From assembly GCA_041397775.1 (NCBI GenBank), contig JAWKWB010000005.1, positions 62,001 to 126,000 on the forward strand: a stretch of DNA of 64,000 nt, in the 5' to 3' direction. Origin of the DNA: Ga0077555 sp041397775 (GTDB lineage: Bacteria > Pseudomonadota > Alphaproteobacteria > Rhizobiales > Hyphomicrobiaceae). A program made the position numbers and the translations under genes. A model generated the notes under the pieces. That model was not told where the DNA came from. It saw nothing but the letters and a program-made list of their open reading frames with translations, and made no database searches. Shown in pieces: positions 33,229-42,146 of this stretch (position 1 is the stretch's first letter; each line of letters starts with the position of its first letter).

Positions 33229-34429
33229 ACTCACGCTGTTCGACGCCGGCGCCCAGGCGCCATTGCCCGTCGCCCCCCTCGATGATGCGCAGCGGTTGGC
33301 CTGCCTGCGCCTCATCCGCTCCGAAAATGTCGGCCCGGTCACCTTTCGCGAGCTGATCAACCATTTCGGGGGCGCGGCGGCCGCGCTCGAGGCGTTGCCG
33401 GAACTCGGCCGGAGAACCCGCCGCCGCCGGCCCTTGCGTTTGTGCCCGCGACCCGACGCGGAAGCCGAGCTAGCCGCCGCATCCCGGGTTGGCGCCGTCC
33501 CGATCTTCACCATCGAGCCGGGCTATCCGCCGGCCCTGGCCCACATTCCAGTCCCGCCGCCGCTCTTGTACGCGAAGGGCCGGACCGAACTTCTGATGCG
33601 GCCTGCCGTCGCCATCGTCGGTTCCCGCAATGCATCGGCGGCTGGCGTCAAGCTGGCGCGGCAACTTGCTTCTGCGCTTGGCTTTGCAGGCCTGCTGGTC
33701 GTGTCCGGCCTGGCGCGCGGCATCGACGGCGCCGCCCATGAAGCCGCCTTGGCGACAGGGACCGTTGCCGTGCTCGCCGGTGGCGTCGACCATGTCTACC
33801 CGCCCGAACATGCGGGCCTTCACGAGCGCATCGCGACGGACGGCTGCCTCGTCAGCGAGATGCCGCCCGGCTTCCAGCCGCGCGGGCAGGACTTTCCCCG
33901 GCGCAATCGGATCATCTCGGGAATGTCGCATGGCGTCGTCATCGTGGAGGCGGCCCGCCGCTCCGGCACGTTGATCACCGCGCGAACCGCCAACGAGCAG
34001 GGTCGCCTGGTCTTCGCCGTGCCCGGCCACCCCCTCGATCCACGCGCGGAGGGCACCAACGCACTGCTGAAGCAAGGCGCGCTCATCGTGACCCAGCCCG
34101 ACGACGTGCTCGACGCCATGCGCCCCCTGATGCCTGGCCCGCATGATGCGCACCGGTTCGCGGAAGCCCCGGCGCCCGCGCCCGGCGCCCATCTCGACGC
34201 AACTCCCGCCTACGTCGCGACAGTGGCGCCATCCCTGCCCGATGATGCCTTGATCGCGCAGGTTCAGGGCGCGCTCGGACCGGCCCCCATCGACGTCGAC
34301 GAGATCGCCCGCGCCACGGGCCTGCCCGCCCGCGCCGTCCGCATCGCCGTATTGGAACTCGATCTCGCCGGCCTGATCGAACATCACGGCGGGCAGCTCG
34401 TCTCGCTGCGCACGCATCCCTCCGCATGA
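33197..34429 (+). CDS. dprA: DNA-processing protein DprA
   Basis: A 410-residue RecA-loading protein of natural transformation and recombination. The Rossmann core has VAIVGSRNAS and VVSGLARGIDGAAHEAAL, followed by GGVDHVYPPEH and PRRNRIISG; a C-terminal winged-helix-like domain follows (IDVDEIARATGLPARAVR). An Arg-rich stretch, GRRTRRRRPLRL, lies in the N-terminal SAM-like region. The start is uncertain: GTG 33197 (used here) or TTG 33161, both overlapping plsY. Other competence genes are not in the window, but the rhomboid and topA neighbours are ordinary chromosomal ones. plsY-dprA-topA is a common alphaproteobacterial order. Confidence 0.9.
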   Translation: MRKPNSPSQAELTLFDAGAQAPLPVAPLDDAQRLACLRLIRSENVGPVTFRELINHFGGAAAALEALPELGRRTRRRRPLRLCPRPDAEAELAAASRVGAVPIFTIEPGYPPALAHIPVPPPLLYAKGRTELLMRPAVAIVGSRNASAAGVKLARQLASALGFAGLLVVSGLARGIDGAAHEAALATGTVAVLAGGVDHVYPPEHAGLHERIATDGCLVSEMPPGFQPRGQDFPRRNRIISGMSHGVVIVEAARRSGTLITARTANEQGRLVFAVPGHPLDPRAEGTNALLKQGALIVTQPDDVLDAMRPLMPGPHDAHRFAEAPAPAPGAHLDATPAYVATVAPSLPDDALIAQVQGALGPAPIDVDEIARATGLPARAVRIAVLELDLAGLIEHHGGQLVSLRTHPSA

Positions 34430-34459
34430 CGGCGCCGCCTGGACAGCCGCCCGGCGAGA

Positions 34460-34705
34460 TCAGCCTGCCGCGTGTCGCTTCAAGTGTTGCCGCGCCTCGC
34501 GGTGTGCCAGATCGAGCAGATCGGTCAGCGTCTCGGCCTCGGCGGACCGCGCCAGATCACGCAGCTCCAGCACCATGTCCGCGATGTAGTCCATGAAGTC
34601 CTGATCCCTTGGACCGGAGGCGTCCTGCCCCGGCACGTTGCCGTGTCTCTCTTTGCGGCAAGCACCGCGAGATCTGACTTGCCTAGGCTGGCTCGAGTGC
34701 CGCAT
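34460..34705 (-). CDS. Small conserved-type hypothetical protein
   Basis: An 81-residue protein. The C-terminal half, beginning FMDYIADMVLELRDLAR and ending HREARQHLKRHAAG, forms two amphipathic helices and resembles short uncharacterised proteins common in Hyphomicrobiales. The N-terminal 36 residues are basic and low in information. ATG 34705 has AGGTGAGG eight bases upstream, the best ribosome site available; a shorter start at 34594 (MDYIADM) is possible. Convergent with dprA, divergent from topA. No function can be proposed. Confidence 0.6.
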   Translation of the reverse strand: MRHSSQPRQVRSRGACRKERHGNVPGQDASGPRDQDFMDYIADMVLELRDLARSAEAETLTDLLDLAHREARQHLKRHAAG

Positions 34706-34826
34706 CGTTGATGCCTCACCTATGAAATGCTCGCAATGATAGTTTATAAGGCATCATTAACCCGTGATACGGGCATTTTGCAATCTAAAAGTGCGATTAC
34801 AGAAGGAAATGCAACTTGTTTGCGGT

Positions 34827-34855
34827 TTGACAGGATGTTCATCCTCTCCCATATG
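34827..34855 (+). promoter_or_regulatory. Promoter of topA with an internal palindrome
   Basis: TTGACA at 34827-34832 is a perfect -35 box; 17 bases later CATATG (34850-34855) can serve as -10. Between them AGGATG-TT-CATCCT (34832-34845) is a perfect 6-bp inverted repeat, a position where a repressor would block polymerase. The sequence around is AT-rich compared with the window. Confidence 0.55.
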
Positions 34856-34932
34856 CTGGCGCACGGCAAATAAACCCAAAGCGACCATGCGTGCGCAGCC
34901 TTCCTCGGCACAGCGTGGCGAAACGGAATTTC

Positions 34933-37677
34933 ATGAACCTCGTCGTTGTTGAATCGGCCGCAAAGGCCAAGGCCATCAACAAGTACTTGGGGTCGGGCTA
35001 CAAGGTCTTGGCCAGCTACGGCCATGTTCGCGATCTCCCAGCCAAGGATGGCTCGGTGGATCCCGAGAACGATTTCGCGATGAGTTGGTCGCTGGACGAC
35101 GATCGCTCGAAGAAGGTGATGCGCGAGATCACCGAAGCCGCGCGCACGGCCAGCAAGGTCATCCTGGCGACCGACCCTGATCGCGAAGGCGAGGCGATCT
35201 CCTGGCACATCCTGGAGATCCTCAATCAGAAGAAGGCCCTGAAGAAGGGAACCGCCGTCGAACGGGTCACCTTCAATGCTGTCACGCGGCAGTCCGTGCT
35301 CGAAGCCTTCAAGGCCCCGCGCAACATCGACGCACCGCTGGTGGAAGCCTATCTGGCCCGCCGCGCTCTCGACTATCTCGTCGGCTTCACGCTATCGCCC
35401 GTGCTCTGGCGCAAGCTGCCCGGTGCGCGCTCGGCGGGGCGGGTGCAATCCGTGGCACTGCGCCTCGTCTGCGACCGCGAACTCGAGATCGAGAAGTTCC
35501 GCACCGAGGAATACTGGACGCTGGTCGCACTGCTGGCGACCCACAAGGGCGAGGAGTTCCGCGCCCGTTTGACGTCGATCGCGGGACGGCGTCTCGATCG
35601 CCTCGATATCAAGGACGAAGCCTCCGCCTCCGCCATCAAGGCGGCAATCCAGGGCGGCGACTTCAAAGTGACCTCGGTGGAGAAGAAGGCGACGAAGCGC
35701 AATCCCTATGCGCCGTTTGCGACGTCCACCCTGCAGATGGATGCCTCCCGCAAGCTGGGCTTCTCGGCCAAGCAGACGATGCAGGTTGCCCAGCGCCTTT
35801 ATGAGGGCGTCGACATCGACGGCGAGACGGTCGGCCTCATCACCTACATGCGAACCGACGGCGTCACCATCATCCCCGAGGCCCTCACGACCATCCGCCG
35901 CCAGATCGAGGATCAGTTCGGCAAGCGCTACGTCGCCCCGTTCGTGCGCGAATACAAGGCGAAGGCCAAGAATGCCCAGGAAGCGCACGAGGCGATCCGC
36001 CCCACCGACATCAGCCGGCGGCCCGAGCAGGTCGCACGCTACGTCGGCCGCGACGAGGCCCGGCTCTACGAGTTGATCTGGAAGCGTACGCTGGCCAGCC
36101 AGATGGCCTCCGCCGACATCGACCAGACGACGGCCGAAATCGGCGTCAGCGGGCATGACGGCAAGGCCTATGGCCTGCGCGCCAATGGCTCGGTCGTGAC
36201 GTTCGACGGCTTCCTCAAGCTCTACGACGAGGGCCGCGACGACCGCGTCCAGACGCTGGCCAAGGGCAAGGACGACCCCGCCGAAGGCGAGGAGGACGAC
36301 AGCCGCCGCCTGCCGCCGCTGGCGGCTGGCGATCACGTCAAGGACCGTGGCGTCGAGACCAACCAGCACTTCACGCAGCCCCCGCCGCGCTACACCGAGG
36401 CGACGCTGGTCAAGCGCATGGAAGAGCTTGGCATCGGCCGCCCGTCGACCTATGCCTCCACCCTCGCCGTGCTGCAGGAGCGCGACTACGTCCGCATCGA
36501 CAAGAAACGCCTCGTCCCCGAGGACAAGGGGCGGCTGGTCACGGCATTCCTGGAGAGCTTCTTCCGCCGCTACGTGGAATATGATTTCACCGCCGGCCTG
36601 GAGGAGAAGCTCGACCTCATCTCCGACCACAAGCTGGCCTGGAAGGACGTGCTGCGCGAATTCTGGCGCGACTTCATGCGCCAGGTCGACGAGACGAAGG
36701 ACCTCAAGGTCTCCGACGTGCTCGACGCGCTCAACGAGCTGCTCGGTCCCCATATCTTCCCGGACAAGGGTGACGGCTCCAATCCGCGCATCTGCCCGAA
36801 GTGCGGCACCGGCCAGCTCAGCCTGAAGATTTCCGGCAAGAGCGGCGCCTTCATCGGCTGCGGCAACTACCCGGACTGTCGCTATACCCGCCAGCTGTCG
36901 CAGACCGGCGACGACGCCGACGCGGCAGCGCTCGACGGCATGGTCCTGGGCATCGACCCGAAGACCGGCCTGGAAGTGACGTTGCGGAGCGGCCGTTTCG
37001 GCCCATACCTGCAATTGGGCGAGGCGATCGAGAAGGGCGACAAACCGCGCCGCTCCTCGATCCCGAAGGGGTGGGATCCCGCCGCCATCACGCTCGATCG
37101 TGCATTGCAGTTGCTCTACCTGCCGCGCGAGGTCGGCATCCATCCCGAGACGCAAACGCCCATCATGGCCGGCCTCGGTCGGTTCGGCCCGTTCATCCTG
37201 CACGATGGAACCTACGCCAACGTCGAAAGCGTCGATGAAGTCTTCGACATTGGCTTGAATCGCGCCGTTACGCTTCTCGCCGAGAAGCGGGCAGGCGGCG
37301 GTCGCTCGCGCTTCCAGCGCGGCGCGGCCCAGCGCGAGGTGTTGAAGGACCTTGGCGAACACCCCGGCGAGGGCGGCAAGATCGAGGTGCTGAACGGGCG
37401 CTATGGCCCCTACGTCACGCACAACAAGGTCAACGCCACGATCCCGCGCGGCAAGGATCCCGCTGCACTCACCGTCGACGAGGCGATCGCCCTGCTCGCC
37501 GAGCGGGCGGCCAAGGGCGGCGGCAAGAGCAAACCGGCCCGGGGCAAGGCGAAGGCTGCCAAGAAGGCCGACGCACCAGCGTCGAAGCCGGCAAAGCCCG
37601 CCACGAAAGCGAAACCGAAGGCAGCAAAACCCGCGGCCAAGAAGAAGGCCGCTCCGCGCAAGGCCGCAGCTGAATAG
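34933..37677 (+). CDS. topA: DNA topoisomerase I
   Basis: A 914-residue type IA topoisomerase that relaxes negative supercoils. TOPRIM motifs VVVESAAKAKAI (residue 4) and DPDREGEAISWH are present; the catalytic Tyr is Tyr305 in GLITYMRTDG. One four-Cys zinc finger (CPKC ... CGNYPDC) follows the core, then several zinc-free C-terminal repeats (FGPYLQLG, FGPFILHDG, YGPYVTHN). The end is a 55-residue Lys/Ala/Pro tail, similar in composition to the H1-like protein at 22 kb, which should aid DNA binding. ATG 34933 is the family start; an upstream ATG at 34891 is in frame. A clear promoter and terminator flank the gene, so it is monocistronic. Confidence 0.96.
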   Translation: MNLVVVESAAKAKAINKYLGSGYKVLASYGHVRDLPAKDGSVDPENDFAMSWSLDDDRSKKVMREITEAARTASKVILATDPDREGEAISWHILEILNQKKALKKGTAVERVTFNAVTRQSVLEAFKAPRNIDAPLVEAYLARRALDYLVGFTLSPVLWRKLPGARSAGRVQSVALRLVCDRELEIEKFRTEEYWTLVALLATHKGEEFRARLTSIAGRRLDRLDIKDEASASAIKAAIQGGDFKVTSVEKKATKRNPYAPFATSTLQMDASRKLGFSAKQTMQVAQRLYEGVDIDGETVGLITYMRTDGVTIIPEALTTIRRQIEDQFGKRYVAPFVREYKAKAKNAQEAHEAIRPTDISRRPEQVARYVGRDEARLYELIWKRTLASQMASADIDQTTAEIGVSGHDGKAYGLRANGSVVTFDGFLKLYDEGRDDRVQTLAKGKDDPAEGEEDDSRRLPPLAAGDHVKDRGVETNQHFTQPPPRYTEATLVKRMEELGIGRPSTYASTLAVLQERDYVRIDKKRLVPEDKGRLVTAFLESFFRRYVEYDFTAGLEEKLDLISDHKLAWKDVLREFWRDFMRQVDETKDLKVSDVLDALNELLGPHIFPDKGDGSNPRICPKCGTGQLSLKISGKSGAFIGCGNYPDCRYTRQLSQTGDDADAAALDGMVLGIDPKTGLEVTLRSGRFGPYLQLGEAIEKGDKPRRSSIPKGWDPAAITLDRALQLLYLPREVGIHPETQTPIMAGLGRFGPFILHDGTYANVESVDEVFDIGLNRAVTLLAEKRAGGGRSRFQRGAAQREVLKDLGEHPGEGGKIEVLNGRYGPYVTHNKVNATIPRGKDPAALTVDEAIALLAERAAKGGGKSKPARGKAKAAKKADAPASKPAKPATKAKPKAAKPAAKKKAAPRKAAAE

Positions 37678-37690
37678 ACGAGTGCCCCCT

Positions 37691-37742
37691 CGCGTCTTGA
37701 TTGGCCAATCCGTGCGGCAAGGCTGTCGTCGATCAAGACGCG
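37691..37742. repeat. Nested palindromes after topA
   Basis: CGCGTCTTGAT (37691-37701) is repeated in perfect inversion at 37732-37742, and inside the left arm region a 12-bp perfect palindrome GATTGGCCAATC occupies 37699-37710. CCCTCG/CGAGGG add outer complementarity. It lies between the topA stop and its terminator; it could be a protein-binding site or an mRNA 3' structure. Confidence 0.5.
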
Positions 37743-37772
37743 ACGCCACACGAGGGCTCGCAAACCTGATCC

Positions 37773-37804
37773 ACGCCGCGTCAGCTCCCTGACGCGGCGT
37801 TTTC
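37773..37804 (+). terminator. Intrinsic terminator of topA
   Basis: Perfect 12-bp stem ACGCCGCGTCAG / CTGACGCGGCGT with loop CTCC, followed by TTTCGTT. The strongest terminator in the window. Confidence 0.85.
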
Positions 37805-37919
37805 GTTCGACCGGCAGGCAGCCAAATCGCCGTGAATTCCAGCCGGCGGACTGGACCCCGCCGCCGGACTGTGGCAGCCTACCCCGGCAAATCAGAACAA
37901 TGTCCAGGGAGGATCGACC

Positions 37920-38117
37920 TTGAGCGATAACACGAGCGGCAACACGGGCATGCTGGCCGGCATCATGAGCGTCGGGCTCGGCGTCGGGCTGGCCGCCTAT
38001 CTCGTCCTGGCCTTCGGCCTGAAGATGCCGGGCTTCGAGTCTGCGCCGGCCATGATCGCGAGCTGGCTCGTCGCGCTGCTGCTTTGCGCGGTGCTCTCGC
38101 GCGGCAAACGCGGCTGA
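37920..38117 (+). CDS. Small membrane protein of unknown function
   Basis: A 65-residue protein with two predicted transmembrane helices (about 11-36 and 44-59) and a short basic end SRGKRG. It starts with TTG at 37920, preceded by GGGAGG seven bases upstream, a ribosome site strong enough to accept the rare start codon. It is convergent with the secreted protein gene at 38122, four bases apart. No family recognised. Confidence 0.6.
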   Translation: MSDNTSGNTGMLAGIMSVGLGVGLAAYLVLAFGLKMPGFESAPAMIASWLVALLLCAVLSRGKRG

Positions 38118-38121
38118 CGCT

Positions 38122-38712
38122 TCAGCCGCGTCGACGCCCGAATCCGGTTCCCGCCTGATCGCCCATACGCGCGCTGCGCACGGGTCGCGCCGAATGCGGT
38201 GCCTGCGCGTGCTGTTGCGGCATCGGCCGTGCAGCGGCGAACGCAGGAGCAGGCTCCCCTGGCGCATCGGATGGCGCCACGCCAGTGGTTGCGCCCCTGG
38301 CCTTGGCCACAAGGCCGAACGGAACCATGCCCAGGATCGCGACCCACAGCCATTCGGCCCAGAATTGGCCAGGATGCGACATCGCCGACGCCCATACGCT
38401 GGGCGCCTGCGGTGACGGCCCGAGCCCCGCGAACGCACCGACGGTCTTCACCATGTCCGACTTGAAGGGGATGTACTTGTCGCTGCCGCCAAGGTAGCCG
38501 GCCCATTCGCCGCTGAAACAGCCATGGTAGACATAGCCCAGGTCGATTTTCGTGCCGCTCTTGTGCCGGAAGGTCGTCGGTAGATCGGCAACCTTCACGA
38601 CCTTGTCGCTCGTGCACGGAATTGGAACGATCCCGCGACGCGCCTCCGCGTCATGCACTGGAACGCAGACGGCAACAGCCGCCACCGCACCTGCGATAAT
38701 GAACCGACGCAT
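38122..38712 (-). CDS. Exported protein with one C-terminal membrane helix, unknown function
   Basis: A 196-residue protein. A Sec signal peptide occupies residues 1-24 (cleavage after HDAEA). The mature domain contains YVYHGCFSGEWAGYLGGSDKYIPF, which looks like a small globular domain with two Cys (33 and 65). A hydrophobic helix near 119-137 would anchor the protein, and the last 55 residues are a disordered Pro/Ala/Arg-rich segment, probably cytoplasmic. No family recognised. Convergent with the small membrane protein gene. Confidence 0.65.
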   Translation of the reverse strand: MRRFIIAGAVAAVAVCVPVHDAEARRGIVPIPCTSDKVVKVADLPTTFRHKSGTKIDLGYVYHGCFSGEWAGYLGGSDKYIPFKSDMVKTVGAFAGLGPSPQAPSVWASAMSHPGQFWAEWLWVAILGMVPFGLVAKARGATTGVAPSDAPGEPAPAFAAARPMPQQHAQAPHSARPVRSARMGDQAGTGFGRRRG

Positions 38713-38872
38713 GACCCCGCTCTCCCCCTCGGGTTGCCCCCATCAATGGAGGCAATCTAGGTGTCGCGCCTAAACATTCCGCCGTCAGAACATATAAAAT
38801 TGCTCGGTTCGCCCGCGAGAGCCGCTGGCGATGGGATCGCGCCGCTGACCCGAGGCACGACCATCTCCGCTG

Positions 38873-39481
38873 TCACGCCTTGCCGGCATTGCGCCGCTTG
38901 AGGCGGCGCGGGGTGAGGAGGTCTCCACCCGTCTCGATCTTGCGGCTCATGAAGATTGCAGCATCGAGCTTCTGGAAGCTGCGCTTGCGATAGAACCGCA
39001 ACGCATCTTCGTTGTTCTCGGCAACTTCCAGCACGATGTGCGTGCAGCCCCGAAGGCGCGCGGCATGCTCGATCTGCTCGAACATGAACGACCCCACGCC
39101 CATCCCGTGGTAATCGGGATGCACCGCGATCTCCTCGACGAACAGCGGTCGCATCCCGCGCTTTTCGAAGTAGCGGTGGTTCATCCAGCTATCCGAGCCG
39201 ATGATCTCGTAGGCGTACTCCGCATAGCCGACCAGCTCGAACTTGCCCTGGTGCTTGACCTCGAACACCAGCTGTTCGACGCCATCCTCCTCGTAGGTCT
39301 CGAGAAACCGTGCCTTGTGGCGCGGACGCTGATACTCCACGGTCTCCCGGTTCACGTCCCGAAAGACGCGCTTGAGGAACTCCCACACGCGATTGATGTC
39401 GCGACGGTGCATCCGCCGCACGCGCAATTCCATCTCGTCGTTCGCGGGCGTCGCAGCCTGCGACTTCGGGTCCTGCGCCAT
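38873..39481 (-). CDS. GNAT-family N-acetyltransferase
   Basis: A 202-residue acetyltransferase. The acetyl-CoA binding motif is EEIAVHPDYHGMGVGSFMFEQ (Q/R-x-x-G-x-G as HGMGVG), followed by HIVLEVAENNEDALRFYRKRSF, the usual last strands. The first 16 residues are a variable leader, so translation could start at MELRVRRM (39433). The substrate is unknown. It is downstream of a CoxG-like gene on the same strand with a 47-base gap. Confidence 0.82.
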   Translation of the reverse strand: MAQDPKSQAATPANDEMELRVRRMHRRDINRVWEFLKRVFRDVNRETVEYQRPRHKARFLETYEEDGVEQLVFEVKHQGKFELVGYAEYAYEIIGSDSWMNHRYFEKRGMRPLFVEEIAVHPDYHGMGVGSFMFEQIEHAARLRGCTHIVLEVAENNEDALRFYRKRSFQKLDAAIFMSRKIETGGDLLTPRRLKRRNAGKA

Positions 39482-39528
39482 GGAGGTCCGTCCGGGCTTC
39501 TTCGAGGTGCGCGGTTTCACCGCGCGCG

Positions 39529-40035
39529 TCACGACCGTCGCAGCCACTTCGTCCAGCGGCTCTTCTGCTTCTCCGGCTCCGGAGCTGCGTCCTCGCCGTT
39601 GAGTTCGCGGGCAAAATTGCTGAAGAACTCGTCGGCGAGCTTCTTGGAGGTCGCCTGGATGAGCCGGGCCCCCAGCGAAGCCAGCTTGCCACCGACCTCC
39701 GCCTTCGCCGTATAGCCCAGGTTCGTCTCGGCATCGCTCAGGGCGGTCAACGCCACGTCCGCTCGCCCCTTGGCGAAGCCCGCGGCCCCGCCCTGGCCCT
39801 GCCCCACGATCGAATAGCCGTTGGGTGGATCGAGGTTCTCCAGCGTCACGGCCCCGGTGAACGTCGCGGAGATCGGACCGATCTTCAGCCCCACCTTGGC
39901 GGCGAGTTCGGTTGGCGAACGCTGTTCCAGCTCCTTGCAGCCGGGAATGCAGCGGCGAAGCACCTCGGGATCGTTCAGCGCTGCCCACACCACGTCCCGC
40001 GGCGCCGCGATCTTGTACTCTCCCGACATGTCCAT
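39529..40035 (-). CDS. CoxG-like SRPBCC-domain protein
   Basis: A 168-residue START/SRPBCC-fold protein of the carbon-monoxide-dehydrogenase subunit G family (COG3427): residues GEYKIAAPRDVVWAALNDPEVLRRCIPGC are the diagnostic N-terminus, and GKADVTLT-like (here GRADVALTAL) and GGKLASLGARLI follow. CoxG of Oligotropha-type systems recruits CO dehydrogenase to the membrane. The molybdenum hydroxylase operon lies 10 kb away, so a functional tie is possible but not shown. The end is a basic tail (KQKSRWTKWLRRS) that could touch the membrane. Start 40035 or 40029. Confidence 0.85.
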   Translation of the reverse strand: MDMSGEYKIAAPRDVVWAALNDPEVLRRCIPGCKELEQRSPTELAAKVGLKIGPISATFTGAVTLENLDPPNGYSIVGQGQGGAAGFAKGRADVALTALSDAETNLGYTAKAEVGGKLASLGARLIQATSKKLADEFFSNFARELNGEDAAPEPEKQKSRWTKWLRRS

Positions 40036-40102
40036 GTGCGAACTCCGCTCGTCCCAGGCGTCTTCGACGCCGTTCCTCGACAAACTTCTCTGTACGGCAA
40101 TC

Positions 40103-40753
40103 TCAGGAGACGTTGTCGCCGCGCCCGCCGGTATCGGCAAGCACGGTCACGCGCCAGCCGCGCCCGGCGCGATCGAACCGCATCGGCGTCGCGTTCGCCA
40201 GCATCGGCGTCGAAAGCTCCAGCCCCAGGCTCGGCGCGAGCACATAGAGGATGCCTCCGTGCGCCACGAGCGTGGTCAGGCCCGTCTCCGCCCCCACCAG
40301 CGCCCGCGCGATGCCTTCCTGCGTGCGCGCCACGAACTGCTGCAGCGTTTCGCCGTTGGGCGGCGCATCGCGCCAGTCGTGATCGGCGGACGGCGTGCCC
40401 ACCAGGTCTCCGAACCAGCGCTCGCGCAAACCGGCCTCGGGATGCGGCACGAGCCCATGCGGCTCGCCGATGATCTCCGCTGTCCGCCAGGCCCGGTTCA
40501 TGGTGCTGGCGACGATGCGTGTGAGCCCGTGCCCCTGCAGGGCGGCGGAGGCCGCGCGCGCCTGCGCCAGGCCGCGTTCGTTCAGCGGCTGCTCGGCCGT
40601 CTGGAAGATGCGGCGATGGTTTCCGTCCGTCTCGCCGTGACGCACGAACAGGAAGCTGTCGCAGCGCGGATCGAGCATGCTGGCGCGTGCCATCGCGAAC
40701 AGGTCGTCGAGCCCGCGATGCAGATAGCCCGGCGTGGTGATCGGTGAAGACAT
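40103..40753 (-). CDS. Histidine phosphatase family protein
   Basis: A 216-residue branch-1 histidine phosphatase (phosphoglycerate-mutase fold). The catalytic motif FVRHGETDGN holds the phosphorylated His; NERGLAQA, STMNRAWRTAEII and VAHGGIL supply the remaining conserved Arg, Glu and His. Relatives include SixA-, CobC- and PhoE-like phosphatases; the substrate cannot be read from the sequence. It precedes the CoxG-like and GNAT genes on the same strand with short gaps (67 and 47 bases), so a loose operon is possible. Confidence 0.85.
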   Translation of the reverse strand: MSSPITTPGYLHRGLDDLFAMARASMLDPRCDSFLFVRHGETDGNHRRIFQTAEQPLNERGLAQARAASAALQGHGLTRIVASTMNRAWRTAEIIGEPHGLVPHPEAGLRERWFGDLVGTPSADHDWRDAPPNGETLQQFVARTQEGIARALVGAETGLTTLVAHGGILYVLAPSLGLELSTPMLANATPMRFDRAGRGWRVTVLADTGGRGDNVS

Positions 40754-40844
40754 CGGCCTCGATCCTCGAAATGGAATGCCTCACGGAAGCCGCCCGCACC
40801 TGCGACGCAAGGCGGCCCCGGAAAGCGTGTGGTCGTTGCGGCGT

Positions 40845-42026
40845 TCAGACGATCTCGAACAGCGCCGCGGCCCCCTGGCCGCCGCCGATGCACATCGTCA
40901 CGACGGCGTACTTGTCACCCCGCCGCTTGCCTTCGATCAGCGCATGGCCCGTGAGCCGCGCACCGCTCATGCCGTAGGGATGGCCGATCGAAATCGCGCC
41001 ACCATCCACATTGAGGCGATCGGCGGGGATGCCGAGCTTGTCGCGGCAGTAGACGACCTGCACGGCGAACGCCTCGTTCAGCTCCCAGATGCCGATGTCC
41101 TCGACCTTGAGATTGTGCTTCTTCAGCAGCTTGGGCACCGCATAGATCGGGCCGACGCCCATCTCGTCGGGCTCGCAGCCCGCCACCTCGAAGCCGCGAT
41201 AGATCCCGAGCGGTGCCAGCCCGCGCTTCTGGGCTTCCTTGTCGCTCATGACCACCGTCGCCGAAGCGCCATCCGAAAGCTGGCTGGCATTGCCGGCGGT
41301 GACGAAATTGCCCGCGCCCGCCACCGGCTTCAATTTCGCGAGGCCTTCCATGTTGGTCTCGGGCCGGTTGCCCTCGTCCCTGGTCAGCGTGAACATCTCC
41401 TTGCCGACCACCTTGCCTTCCTTGTCGTAGATGATCTTCTCGGCCGGAAGCGGCACGATCTCGTCGTCGAACTTGCGTGCCTGCTGGCCTGCGGCCGTGC
41501 GGCGCTGGCTTTCCAGGGAATACTCGTCCTGCGCCTCCCGGCTGACGCCATAGCGCTTGGCGACGTTGTCTGCCGTCTGGATCATCGGCCAATAGATCGA
41601 GGGCTTGTGCTCCTCGATCCAGCCGTCTTTCGCGCCCAGCACGTTCTGGTTGCTCTGCACGAGGCTGATGGACTCGAGGCCGCCCGCCACGATGATGCCG
41701 GCCCCGTCGGACCGGATGCGCTGCGCCGCCATGGCGATGGTCTGGAGGCCGGACGAGCAGAAGCGGTTCACCGTCGCGCCGGGAACCGAAACGGGAAGCC
41801 CCGCGCGAACGGCAATCTGGCGTGCGATGTTGCCGCCGGTTGCCCCTTCGGGCATGGCACAGCCCATCAGCACGTCGTCGATCTCTTCCGGCGCCACCTT
41901 GGCGCGCTTCACGACTTCGGCGACCACATGGCCGCCCAGCGTGGCGCCATGCACGTTGTTGAAGGCGCCCCGAAATGCACGACCAATCGGTGTACGTGCT
42001 GTCGAAACGATCACGGCGTCGGTCAT
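40845..42026 (-). CDS. Acetyl-CoA acyltransferase (thiolase)
   Basis: A 393-residue thiolase. The acylated Cys is Cys90 in NRFCSSGLQ; the His is in GGAISIGHPYGMSG and the second Cys in TMCIGGGQG, so the active site is complete. It either cleaves 3-ketoacyl-CoA in beta-oxidation or condenses two acetyl-CoA. ATG 42026 has CCGGAGGA upstream, an excellent ribosome site. There is no adjacent fadB; an acyl-CoA dehydrogenase gene at 51 kb is separate. Confidence 0.92.
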   Translation of the reverse strand: MTDAVIVSTARTPIGRAFRGAFNNVHGATLGGHVVAEVVKRAKVAPEEIDDVLMGCAMPEGATGGNIARQIAVRAGLPVSVPGATVNRFCSSGLQTIAMAAQRIRSDGAGIIVAGGLESISLVQSNQNVLGAKDGWIEEHKPSIYWPMIQTADNVAKRYGVSREAQDEYSLESQRRTAAGQQARKFDDEIVPLPAEKIIYDKEGKVVGKEMFTLTRDEGNRPETNMEGLAKLKPVAGAGNFVTAGNASQLSDGASATVVMSDKEAQKRGLAPLGIYRGFEVAGCEPDEMGVGPIYAVPKLLKKHNLKVEDIGIWELNEAFAVQVVYCRDKLGIPADRLNVDGGAISIGHPYGMSGARLTGHALIEGKRRGDKYAVVTMCIGGGQGAAALFEIV

Positions 42027-42146
42027 GGTGCTTCCTCCGGCTTTGTCCGAATTTGGCACCATTACTTTCAGGTCTGCGACAGATAGGCAAGAAGGACCGG
42101 CATGCGTGGCAGATCGCAGTGCGCCGGCCCGGAGATCGGACGGCGG

